Positions 1-7,378 of a DNA stretch of 8,508 nucleotides are shown here, piece after piece. The stretch's first letter is position 1; the number at the start of each line of letters is the position of its first letter. Origin of the DNA: Planctomycetota bacterium (lineage in GTDB: Bacteria; Planctomycetota; UBA1135; UBA2386); NCBI GenBank assembly GCA_016793305.1, contig JAEUHU010000301.1:1-8508 (forward strand), written 5' to 3'. Below the pieces are notes generated by a model. The model saw only the letters and a program-made list of their open reading frames with translations, did not search any database and was not told where the DNA came from. The position numbers were made by a program, and so were the translations under genes.

Positions 1-1100
<1,100 letters not shown>

Positions 1101-1104
<4 letters not shown>

Positions 1105-1562
1105 AGAACCCCCGGAAGATGGTGCGTGGCGCTGCTTGGGCCGTCGTGGTGCTCGGGCTCGCCGGCTGCGCCTCGACGCCCCGCGGTGGCGACGTGGTGC
1201 GCGAACTGATCGCCGCCGGCAATCGTGGCGATCTGGACGCCGTGCTCGGCTGCTACACCGAGGACGTCGTGTGGGCGCCGCCGTGGGGCGACGGCATGCG
1301 CGGTCGCGACGCGATCGCTGCCCACTATCGGACCCTCTTCGCCGGCAACGCGATGCAGCTCGAGGTGGTGATCGAGCAGGAACGCGTGGTGGGCGACAGC
1401 GCCGAGGTGCGTGCTCTGGTGCGTGGGCGGGTCGTGCCGCGGGCCGGTGGCGCCCCCGTGCTCGCGAACGATCGGCTCGTCGCCACGCTGCGGCGGGAAG
1501 GCGGCAGGTACCGCGTCGCGCATCTGGCCTGGCAACCTGTGCCGCCGGATCCAGGCCGTTGA
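1101..1562 (+). CDS. Predicted lipoprotein with SnoaL-like / NTF2-like domain
   Basis: This is a 153-residue protein. The N-terminus is a lipoprotein signal peptide: basic residues K2, R5, K6 and R9, a hydrophobic core at about 11-20, and the lipobox LAGC with lipidated Cys23. Alanine and serine follow the cysteine, so there is no inner-membrane retention Asp at +2, and outer-membrane sorting is plausible. The mature part (about residues 32-146) has the look of SnoaL_2/DUF4440 domains of the NTF2-like fold: a helix with [19 protein letters not shown], then a GRDAIAAHY segment, then beta strands ending VAHLAWQPV. This fold is used for small-molecule binding or isomerase-type chemistry, but many members have no known function, and I cannot name a substrate. 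It starts with GTG overlapping the uvrB stop, so it is probably co-transcribed with uvrB, though a repair role does not follow from that. Fold assignment is moderate; lipoprotein status is good. Confidence 0.85.
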
Positions 1563-1587
1563 TCGTCGTGGGGTCTTGCGGTTCGCC
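1563..1587. other. Short convergent intergenic spacer
   Basis: These 25 bases separate the stop of the plus-strand lipoprotein gene from the stop of the minus-strand GspJ-like gene. I see no stem followed by a T-run, so there is no recognisable intrinsic terminator on either strand. Transcription from both sides may run past the stops, giving overlapping 3' ends, or be ended by Rho. Confidence 0.7.
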
Positions 1588-2166
1588 TCACGGACGCCCG
1601 TGCAGCTCGCACAGCGGCAGCGACACGGCGGTGGCGGCGGTTCGGCGCGAACCGTCCGCGGTCGCATGCGCGATGCGCAGGTGCACGCCGATCGTCGCTC
1701 CGTCGACCGGCGAGTTCATCGCCGTCACGGCGATGCCGGAGACACCCTGCAGAACGGCGGCGCTGCGGTAGGAGCCGTCGCGCAGGATGCCGCGCGCGTC
1801 GTACTCGGCCGCCGGGGTGACGGCCGCGAGCAGCGTCTGGACCGGCAGCAACAGCGCCAGCAGGCTGGCTCCGGTCAGACGATGCAGTTCGCTGCCGTCA
1901 GCGGTCACCACCCACGCGACGGCGGTGCCGTCGGCGCGGTTCAACGTGCAGCCGGTCGCGGTGACGTCGAGCGTGGTGGCGTGCGCCACGTCCTGCTGCA
2001 GCAGGCGCAGCGCGCGGCCGACGTCGACCTCGGCTTCGACCCCGATGCGCAGCTTCGTGTCCGCCTCGGCGAACATGCCGAGCGCACCGAGGGCACTGCT
2101 CGCGACGACCGCGGTCAGCGCCATCGCCAGCAGCAGCTCGACCAGCGTGAAGCCGCGCGTGGTCAC
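1588..2166 (-). CDS. Type II secretion / type IV pilus minor pseudopilin, GspJ-like
   Basis: This is a 192-residue class III prepilin. The N-terminus MTTRG|FTLVELLLAMALTA is a textbook prepilin peptidase site: cleavage after Gly5, Phe6 becoming the N-methylated residue, and Glu10 at position +5 of the mature protein. A hydrophobic helix runs to about residue 30 and serves as membrane anchor and assembly spine. After it comes a helical stretch (VGRALRLLQQDVAHATTL) and a beta-rich globular part. The pattern of an LVELLLAMAL helix followed by an 'RALRLLQQDV' helix resembles GspJ/PulJ-type and PilW-like minor pilins more than GspG or GspH. I therefore call it GspJ-like without assigning the symbol. 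It is the last gene of the minus-strand operon. The start is GTG at 2166, overlapping the stop of the preceding pseudopilin gene (GTGA), with a GAGGA ribosome site four bases upstream. Confidence 0.9.
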   Translation of the reverse strand: MTTRGFTLVELLLAMALTAVVASSALGALGMFAEADTKLRIGVEAEVDVGRALRLLQQDVAHATTLDVTATGCTLNRADGTAVAWVVTADGSELHRLTGASLLALLLPVQTLLAAVTPAAEYDARGILRDGSYRSAAVLQGVSGIAVTAMNSPVDGATIGVHLRIAHATADGSRRTAATAVSLPLCELHGRP

Positions 2167-2630
2167 GGGGTCCTCGCCAGCAGCAGCGACGCCGTACGAA
2201 GCTCGGCGCCGTCGAGCGCCACGGTGACGGTGACCCGCAGCAGTGGGCCGGTGCCGTCGGCGAGGATCTTCGTGGGGTCGTCGACGCCGACCGACTGCAC
2301 CGTGAAGCGGCGCGTCCAGCGGGCGTCGTGCGGCACGCCGGCGAGGTCGACCGGCCCGGGCTCGACCCGTTCGTCGAGGTCGTCGACGTCGTCGACCACG
2401 AGCTCGGCGGCCTCGGCGCCGAAGCGTGGCGCGTCGGGATCGAGCCGCGGCAACGAGCGAGCGTAGGCGAGCCCGTCCTCGAGCAGGTGGTCGGCGATCG
2501 CCGCGCGCGCGTCGTCGGCGGCGGCGAAGCGGGCCTGCTCGAGGGCCGAGCCCATCGCCAGGGCGCCGATCGACAGGATGCTGACCGCGACCAGCACCTC
2601 GAGCATCGTGAACCCGGCGCTGTGGGTCAC
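2163..2630 (-). CDS. Type II secretion / type IV pilus minor pseudopilin, GspI/PilV-like
   Basis: This is a 155-residue prepilin. I chose the GTG at 2630 as start because it places a six-residue leader before the processing site (VTHSAG|FTMLEVLVAVSIL): Gly6 at -1, Phe7 at +1, Glu11 at +5. The same frame stays open far upstream across the histidine kinase gene, but that extension is arginine-rich shadow translation with no pilin character. The hydrophobic helix spans residues 7-29. The EVLVAVSILSIGALA helix followed by QARFAAADDARAAIADHLLEDGLAYARSLP is typical of the GspI/PilV class of minor pilins, where GspI nucleates the pseudopilus tip with GspJ and GspK. Residues 72-90 are strikingly acidic. 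The gene overlaps the upstream kinase gene (GTGA at 2627-2630) and the downstream GspJ-like gene (GTGA at 2163-2166). I and J being adjacent matches gsp operon order. Confidence 0.88.
   Translation of the reverse strand: MTHSAGFTMLEVLVAVSILSIGALAMGSALEQARFAAADDARAAIADHLLEDGLAYARSLPRLDPDAPRFGAEAAELVVDDVDDLDERVEPGPVDLAGVPHDARWTRRFTVQSVGVDDPTKILADGTGPLLRVTVTVALDGAELRTASLLLARTP
2171..2175 (-). promoter_or_regulatory. Shine-Dalgarno site for the GspJ-like gene
   Basis: Read on the minus strand this is GAGGA, four bases before the GTG at 2166. It lies within the last codons of the upstream pseudopilin gene. It supports the GTG start, which is also the only start that leaves a short five-residue prepilin leader. 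Confidence 0.55.
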
Positions 2631-4171
2631 GATGTGGCCCCGTCGCGCAGCGGGAACGTCATCACGAACCGGCAGCCGTGCGGCACCGCGTCCTCGAGCA
2701 CCAGCGAGCCGCCGAGGCGGGTCGCGATCTCGCGTACCATCGCGAGGCCGACGCCGGCCCCAGCGACGTTGCCGGTGAAGTCGGCGTCGATCTGGTGGCC
2801 GGTGTCGAACAGCTCGTCCCGCTGGTCGGCCGGGATGCCAGGTCCTCGGTCCTCGACGGCGAGCTGCATGGCGGCCGCGTGGCGCCGCACCTCGACCTTC
2901 GCCCAGGGCGAAGGGGTGGCAGCGAACTTCGCGACGTTCTCGAGCAGGTTGGCGAGGGCCACGCGCAAGCGGGCCGCCGGCACCGGCACGACTTCGGCGC
3001 CGGGCTGCACGTCCCAGTCGACCTGCAGCGTCTCGGTGCCGGGCGGGGCCTGCTGGGCCCACTCGTCGCGCAGCGTGCGCAGGTCGCAGTGGCCCACCGT
3101 CGACCACGAGCCCTCGAGCAACTCGGTGAACGTGAACAGCCGCGTGATCATCGCCTCGAGGTCGCCGCTGCGGCGCCGCATCTCGTCGAGGCACTCGTCC
3201 TGCTGTTCCGGCGGCATCTGCGGCAGCAGGTCGACGGCGCAGACGATAGCGGTCAGCGGCGTGCGCAGCTTGTGGGACAGCAGCGACAGGAAGTTCCGCT
3301 TGAGCCGTTCCTCGCGCCGCTTCTGCGTCAGGTCGCGCAGGGTCAGCACCACGTCGCCGTTGTCGAGGGCCCGGGCCTTCATCTGCACGAAGCGCGGTGC
3401 CGTGGTGGTGCCGAGCGCCAGTTCGTGTTCGCCGCCGTGCTGGCAGAGACTCGCCGGCGTGGCCATCGGCATCTGCTGGCGCAGGACCGGCAGCACGTCT
3501 TCGCCACCGCACAGCTGGGCGGCGATCGGATTGCACAGCGTGGTGGCGCCCGTCGCGTCGAGCACGACGATGCCGTCCGGGTGGTGGGCGACGACCTCGC
3601 GCAGCTTCTGCCGTTCGCGTTCGGCCTCCTGGTGCGAGCGCGCGCGGCCGAACGCGATCGCCGCCTGCGACGCGACCGCGGTGGCCAGCTTCGCGTCGGC
3701 GGTCGAGAACGGGCAGTCGCCCGGGGCCAGCGCCACGATCACGCCGAGCAGCCGGTCGCCGACCAGGATCGGGCAGGTGAGCACGTTCTGGCGTGGTGCG
3801 TCCTGGCGCAGCAGGGGCCCGGCGTCGGCGCCGTTGTGGAACGCGGCGCGGCGGCTGCGATCGCCGGTGGCGAGGGCTTCGGGTACGAGGCTGCACACCG
3901 CTGCACCCCGTTCGACGCGTGCCGCCAGGTGGTCGCCCTGCACCACGAACAGAGCTCCGGTGTCGGCGTGCACCGACTCGAGACAACGCACCAGCGTGTA
4001 GTCGCCGATCGCCGCCTCGGTCGCGACCCCGGCGAAGAACGCCGCCGACTTGTAGACGGCGTCGAGCGAGTCGAGCGCTTCCAGCAGGTGCAGGCCGACG
4101 CGCTCGTCGGTCGAATCGCCGGGGCTCGCGTCGCGCGGCAGGCCGACCGGGACGAAGGGTGGGTGGGTCAT
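2627..4171 (-). CDS. Soluble sensor histidine kinase, GAF-PAS-HisKA-HATPase
   Basis: This is a 514-residue two-component sensor kinase with no membrane segment, so it should be cytoplasmic and read an internal signal. In order it has a GAF-like domain (about 40-175, ending STADAKLATAVASQAAIAFG), a short coiled linker (177-192), a PAS-like domain (about 190-285, from VVAHHPDGIVVLDATG to VLTLRDLTQ), a HisKA helix pair with the H-box LSHKLRTPLTAI (phospho-acceptor His300), and a HATPase_c domain with N-box (NLLEN, 408-412), G1 box (DRGPGIP, 441-447), F-like region (ELFD, 453-456) and G2 box (GAGVGLAMV, 471-479). The residue after the phospho-histidine is Lys301 rather than the usual acidic residue. 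No response regulator gene is next to it. It lies between the gspF-like gene (18 bases upstream) and the pseudopilin genes (4-base overlap), so it is probably co-expressed with the assembly machinery. The ribosome site before the ATG is weak. The cognate regulator and signal are unknown. Confidence 0.93.
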   Translation of the reverse strand: MTHPPFVPVGLPRDASPGDSTDERVGLHLLEALDSLDAVYKSAAFFAGVATEAAIGDYTLVRCLESVHADTGALFVVQGDHLAARVERGAAVCSLVPEALATGDRSRRAAFHNGADAGPLLRQDAPRQNVLTCPILVGDRLLGVIVALAPGDCPFSTADAKLATAVASQAAIAFGRARSHQEAERERQKLREVVAHHPDGIVVLDATGATTLCNPIAAQLCGGEDVLPVLRQQMPMATPASLCQHGGEHELALGTTTAPRFVQMKARALDNGDVVLTLRDLTQKRREERLKRNFLSLLSHKLRTPLTAIVCAVDLLPQMPPEQQDECLDEMRRRSGDLEAMITRLFTFTELLEGSWSTVGHCDLRTLRDEWAQQAPPGTETLQVDWDVQPGAEVVPVPAARLRVALANLLENVAKFAATPSPWAKVEVRRHAAAMQLAVEDRGPGIPADQRDELFDTGHQIDADFTGNVAGAGVGLAMVREIATRLGGSLVLEDAVPHGCRFVMTFPLRDGATS

Positions 4172-4189
4172 GGTGGTCCGTGGACGCGG

Positions 4190-5329
4190 TCAGTGGCGCG
4201 ACATCTGGAAGATCGGCAGCATGATCGACAGCGCGACGAAGCCGACGACGGAGGCCATCACGACCACCATCACCGGCTCGAGCAGCGTGACGAGGTCGCG
4301 CACCCGTCGTTCGAGGTCCTTGGTCATCTGGGTGCCGACCTTCAGCAGCACCCGATCCAGCGTCGCCGTCGACTCGCCGGCGGCGACCAGCTGTTCGAAG
4401 TTCGGGCCGAGCAGCGGCTGGCCGCGCACCGCGTCGAGCAGCGAGCCGCCGTTCGTCACCTGGCGCTGCGCGCGCTCCCACAAGGTCCGGTAGGCCTCGT
4501 TGCCGGCGACCGCCTGGGTGTGTTCGAGGGCGGTGTGCACCGGCACGCCGGCCTGCACCAGCAGGCCGAACGTGCGCGTGCTGCGGGCCAGCGCCGCGGT
4601 GCGCACCAGCGGACCGAGCACCGGCAGGCGCAGCAGCGACCGGTCGAGCCAGCGGCGGCCGCCGGGGGTGCGCAGCGCCAGCACCGTGCCGACCAGGGCC
4701 GTCACCACGCCGAGGCCGAGCCAGACGCCGTGCACCTGCAGGAAGTCGCCGACCGCGAGCAGTGCCTGCGTCGGGGCCGGCAGCACCTTGCCGCGCAGCA
4801 TGCGTTCGAACTTCGGCACGATGTAGGTCAGCAGGAACACCACCACGCCGATCGTCAGCACCAGCATCACGGCCGGGTAGATCAGCGCCGAACGTAGCCG
4901 GGCGCGCAGCGCCGCGTCGGCCTCCAGCGCCTCGACCGTGCGCAGCAGCATGTCGCCGAGCTGGCCGGTCGCTTCGCCGGCGCGCACCATCTGCACCAGC
5001 AGCGGCGGGAAGGCGCGCGGCAGGGCCGCCATCGCCGTCGACAGCGGCAGGCCGGCCGTGACCGCCTGTTCGAGCGAGCGCAGCACCGGTTCCTGTTGCG
5101 GGTCGACGCCCTGCTGGCGCATCGCGGTCAGCGCCTGCGCGACCTGGATGCCGCTGTCGACCAGCGTCGCGAACTGCTCGAGCAGGGCCTGGCGTTGGCG
5201 CGCCGAGAGCTTCAGGTGGCCCTGCGGCCCGAGCGGTCCGGGCGGCGGCGTCGCCGGCCGTTCGCCGTTCGCCTTGTCGGACGAACGCGGCTTGACCGTC
5301 GCCACCACGACCGGCGCGAGCGTCTTCAT
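4190..5329 (-). CDS. gspF: Type II secretion / type IV pilus inner-membrane platform protein GspF/PilC family
   Basis: This 379-residue polytopic protein is the platform that couples the GspE ATPase to pseudopilin extraction and assembly. It shows two T2SSF domains, about 45-172 (FATLVDSGIQVAQAL, then VRAGEATGQLGDML) and about 248-370 (FGLLVQAGVPVHTALE, then VAAGESTATLDRVL). The repeated 'LL..G(I/V)....AL' and 'GE.TG.L' patterns are diagnostic. Three membrane segments are visible at about 149-171, 201-219 and 352-373. The typical YP..ML and IVPKFE motifs follow the first domain. The ATG at 5329 overlaps the gspE stop (ATGA, 5326-5329), which fixes the start. Compared with common family members, the first 39 residues are a proline-rich, polar extension in place of the usual 'YRA.D..G' beta-strand region. 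It could equally be called PilC-like; I prefer GspF because the downstream pilins resemble GspI and GspJ. Confidence 0.95.
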   Translation of the reverse strand: MKTLAPVVVATVKPRSSDKANGERPATPPPGPLGPQGHLKLSARQRQALLEQFATLVDSGIQVAQALTAMRQQGVDPQQEPVLRSLEQAVTAGLPLSTAMAALPRAFPPLLVQMVRAGEATGQLGDMLLRTVEALEADAALRARLRSALIYPAVMLVLTIGVVVFLLTYIVPKFERMLRGKVLPAPTQALLAVGDFLQVHGVWLGLGVVTALVGTVLALRTPGGRRWLDRSLLRLPVLGPLVRTAALARSTRTFGLLVQAGVPVHTALEHTQAVAGNEAYRTLWERAQRQVTNGGSLLDAVRGQPLLGPNFEQLVAAGESTATLDRVLLKVGTQMTKDLERRVRDLVTLLEPVMVVVMASVVGFVALSIMLPIFQMSRH

Positions 5330-7029
5330 ACGGCCACCACCCGCAGCACTTCGTCGATCGAGGTGATGCCCTCGCTGGCCTTGCGCAGGCCGTCCTGCAG
5401 CAGCGGCATCAGACCTTCCTGCAGGGCCAGCTTGCGCAGGTCGTGCAGCGACGGATTGCGGCTGGTCAGGTCCGCGAACGCGTCGGTGACCACCAGCAGC
5501 TCGTAGATGCCGATGCGGCCGTTGTAGCCCGAGCCCTTGCAGGCGTCGCAGCCGCGCGGCCCGTAGTACTGGCCGTCGGGCAGCGTGCCGACGCGGCGGC
5601 GCAGGTTCTCGGGTGGCTCGACGACTTCGCGGCAGGTGGGGCACAGGCAGCGCACCAGCCGCTGCGACACCACGCCGCGCAGCGACGCGCCGATCAGGTA
5701 GGGCTCGATGCCCATGTTGATCAACCGCGTGACCGCCGACACGGCGTCGTTGGTGTGCAGCGTCGCGAGCACCAGGTGGCCGGTCAGCGACGCCTGCACG
5801 GCGATCGTCGCCGTCTCGGTGTCGCGGATCTCGCCGACCATCAGCACGTCGGGGTCCTGGCGCAGCAGCGAACGCAGCGCGTCCGCGAAGCCCAGCCCGC
5901 CCTTCTGGTTGGCCTGCACCTGGTTGACGCCGCGCAGGTTGTATTCGACCGGGTTCTCGACGGTGCAGATGTTCTTGCCGGGCTCGTTGATCTCCTCGAG
6001 GGCGGCGTAGAGCGTCGTGGTCTTGCCGCTGCCGGTCGGGCCCGCGACCAGCAGGATGCCGTCGGGGCGCTGGATCAGCTCCTGCAGCGCCTGCAGCCGG
6101 TGGTGGCCGATGCCGAGGTTGCCGAGCGTGATGCGCATCGTGCCGCGGTCCATGATGCGCAGCACCACCTTCTCGCCCTGCACGGTCGGCAGCGTCGACA
6201 TGCGCACGTCGACCGCGCGGTTGTCCATGCGCACGCGGAAGCGGCCGTCCTGCGGCTTGCGCCGTTCGCTGATGTCGAGGTCGGCCATCACCTTGAGCCG
6301 CGACACGATCGCCGCGTGCATGCCGGTCGGCGGCCGCATCAGCTCGCGCAGCTCCCCGTCGATGCGGTGCCGCACGCGCAGCACGTGGTCGTCGGGCTCG
6401 ATGTGGATGTCGCTGGCGCGGTCGCCGATGGCCCGGAACAGGATGAAGTTGACCAGCCGCACCACCGGCGACATGTCGGCCAGTTCGTGCAGGTTGACCG
6501 CGTCGTCGCCCTTCTCCTCGATCACCTGCACGTCGCCCTCGGTGACGTCGCCGACGAAGTCGTCGATCTCGAACGAGCCACCGCCGTCCTCGGCGAGGTC
6601 CTCCAGCAGCGCGTGGATGCAGGCGGCCTCGGTGACCACCAGCTGCACCTCGCAACCGCACAGGCGCGCCACCTCGTCGATCGCCCACAGGTTGGTCGGG
6701 TCGTCGACCGCCAGCGTCAGCACCGAGTCGACGCGGTACATCGGCACGACGCGCTGCTGCAGCACGAACTCGCGCGGCAGCAGCGGCAGCACCTCGCGGT
6801 CGACCAGCCGGCGGGTGACGCGCAGGAACGGCAGGCGATGCTGCGTCGCCAGCGCCTGGCGCAGCTGCGCGTCGCTGATCAGGTTCAGCCGCAGCAGCGT
6901 GTCGCCGAGCCGTTCGCCGGGCAGCTTCTCGTCGGGCGCCGAGGCGCGGCGGATGTCGGCGCGCGTGGTGGAGCCCTGGCTCAGCAGGATGTCGCCGAGC
7001 TTGCCGGTCATGCCGAGCAGGGCGGTCAT
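5326..7029 (-). CDS. gspE: Type II secretion / type IV pilus assembly ATPase GspE/PilB family with MshEN-like N-terminus
   Basis: This 567-residue cytoplasmic hexameric ATPase powers pseudopilus or pilus assembly. The N-terminal domain (about 8-145) contains two adjacent 24-residue segments, 10-33 and 40-63, of which the second starts RLG and ends Q63 and resembles the MshEN/T2SSE_N repeat. The core has the Asp box (ASDIHIEP, 205-212), Walker A GPTGSGKTT (330-338), Walker B DVLMVGEIRD (394-403, Glu400) and His box (ATLHTND, 422-428). A tetracysteine zinc site is formed by C463xxC466 and C494xxC497. All catalytic features look intact. It ends in a GspE-type C-terminal domain (GRIGIYELL onward). 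The start at 7029 is supported by a strong GGGAGGT ribosome site and lies one base after the STAS gene stop. The next gene, gspF, overlaps its stop. PilB is the alternative name; the neighbouring pseudopilins favour a type II secretion-like role. Confidence 0.97.
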   Translation of the reverse strand: MTALLGMTGKLGDILLSQGSTTRADIRRASAPDEKLPGERLGDTLLRLNLISDAQLRQALATQHRLPFLRVTRRLVDREVLPLLPREFVLQQRVVPMYRVDSVLTLAVDDPTNLWAIDEVARLCGCEVQLVVTEAACIHALLEDLAEDGGGSFEIDDFVGDVTEGDVQVIEEKGDDAVNLHELADMSPVVRLVNFILFRAIGDRASDIHIEPDDHVLRVRHRIDGELRELMRPPTGMHAAIVSRLKVMADLDISERRKPQDGRFRVRMDNRAVDVRMSTLPTVQGEKVVLRIMDRGTMRITLGNLGIGHHRLQALQELIQRPDGILLVAGPTGSGKTTTLYAALEEINEPGKNICTVENPVEYNLRGVNQVQANQKGGLGFADALRSLLRQDPDVLMVGEIRDTETATIAVQASLTGHLVLATLHTNDAVSAVTRLINMGIEPYLIGASLRGVVSQRLVRCLCPTCREVVEPPENLRRRVGTLPDGQYYGPRGCDACKGSGYNGRIGIYELLVVTDAFADLTSRNPSLHDLRKLALQEGLMPLLQDGLRKASEGITSIDEVLRVVAV

Positions 7030-7030
7030 C

Positions 7031-7375
7031 TCAGACCTCCCGCCGCAGGCACTGGATCGCCTGCTCGGTCGACTCGAACACCGCGAAGCGGCGGTCGAGC
7101 CGGGTGGCCTTCAACACGTCGGCGAGCAGCGGGGTCGGGCCGACCAGCGCCAGCCGACCACCCTGGCCCTTCACCTCGAGGGCGGTGCGCACGAGCCCTT
7201 CGAGGCCGGCCGAGTTCGCCTGCTTCGCCTTCTGCAGGTTGATCAGGAAGCGGCGCCGGCCCTCGCCGAGTCCGGTGGTGGCTGCGGCCTGCAGCGCCGC
7301 TCCGAGGTGCGAGTCGATCGCACCGTCCACGAACACGGTGAGCAAGGGGCCGTCGGCGCTCGTGGTGAGGGGCAC
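7031..7375 (-). CDS. STAS-domain protein (anti-sigma factor antagonist-like)
   Basis: This is a 114-residue single-domain protein. It follows the STAS fold pattern: beta strands (LLTVFVDGAID, 11-21), a helix (LGAALQAAATTGL), the central strand RRFLINLQ (41-48), the signature loop QANSAGL (52-58), and then the helix LEGLVRTALEVKGQGG, the strand RLALVG and the closing helix. In SpoIIAA/RsbV-type proteins the loop reads DSSGL and its second serine is phosphorylated by an anti-sigma kinase. Here the corresponding residues are Asn54, Ser55 and Ala56, so the usual phosphorylation site is missing. The start is a GTG three bases after the response regulator stop, with a strong AGGAGGG ribosome site seven bases upstream. 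Position between a kinase/regulator pair and gspE suggests an adaptor role in signalling to the assembly machine. That is inference, as no anti-sigma kinase or sigma factor is visible here. Confidence 0.88.
   Translation of the reverse strand: MPLTTSADGPLLTVFVDGAIDSHLGAALQAAATTGLGEGRRRFLINLQKAKQANSAGLEGLVRTALEVKGQGGRLALVGPTPLLADVLKATRLDRRFAVFESTEQAIQCLRREV
7035..7041 (-). promoter_or_regulatory. Strong Shine-Dalgarno site for gspE
   Basis: Minus-strand GGGAGGT lies five bases before the ATG at 7029, within the last codons of the STAS gene. It is one of the two strongest ribosome sites in the operon and decides the gspE start over the internal ATG at codon 7 (7011). It suggests gspE is translated efficiently in its own right. 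Confidence 0.7.
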
Positions 7376-7378
7376 GGC

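Noticed and set aside
1589..1602. Small inverted repeat CACGG-ACGC-CCGTG near the convergent stops as a possible terminator
   Set aside because: It has only five base pairs, no T-run follows on either strand, and it lies within the GspJ-like coding end. In DNA this G+C-rich such repeats arise by chance.
2631..4481. Upstream extension of the GspI-like pilin frame to an ATG near 4481
   Set aside because: The extension is Arg/Ala/Pro-rich shadow translation of the kinase gene. Prepilin processing needs the short leader given by the GTG at 2630.
2678..4897. Very long plus-strand open frame (739 codons) opposite the second kinase and gspF genes
   Set aside because: Its translation is rich in Arg, His, Gln and Val with no domain pattern, as expected for an antisense frame in high-GC DNA. 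The minus-strand genes here have clear motifs.
5330..6688. Upstream extension of the gspF frame to 6688
   Set aside because: The extension has no membrane or T2SSF character and overlaps intact gspE in another frame. The ATG at 5329 overlapping the gspE stop is the natural start.
5443..7242. Long plus-strand open frame (599 codons) opposite gspE, and a further one at 6017-7885
   Set aside because: Both are low-complexity shadow translations (VDRVLDG, RRSRS types) without recognisable domains, and they lie wholly opposite intact conserved genes.
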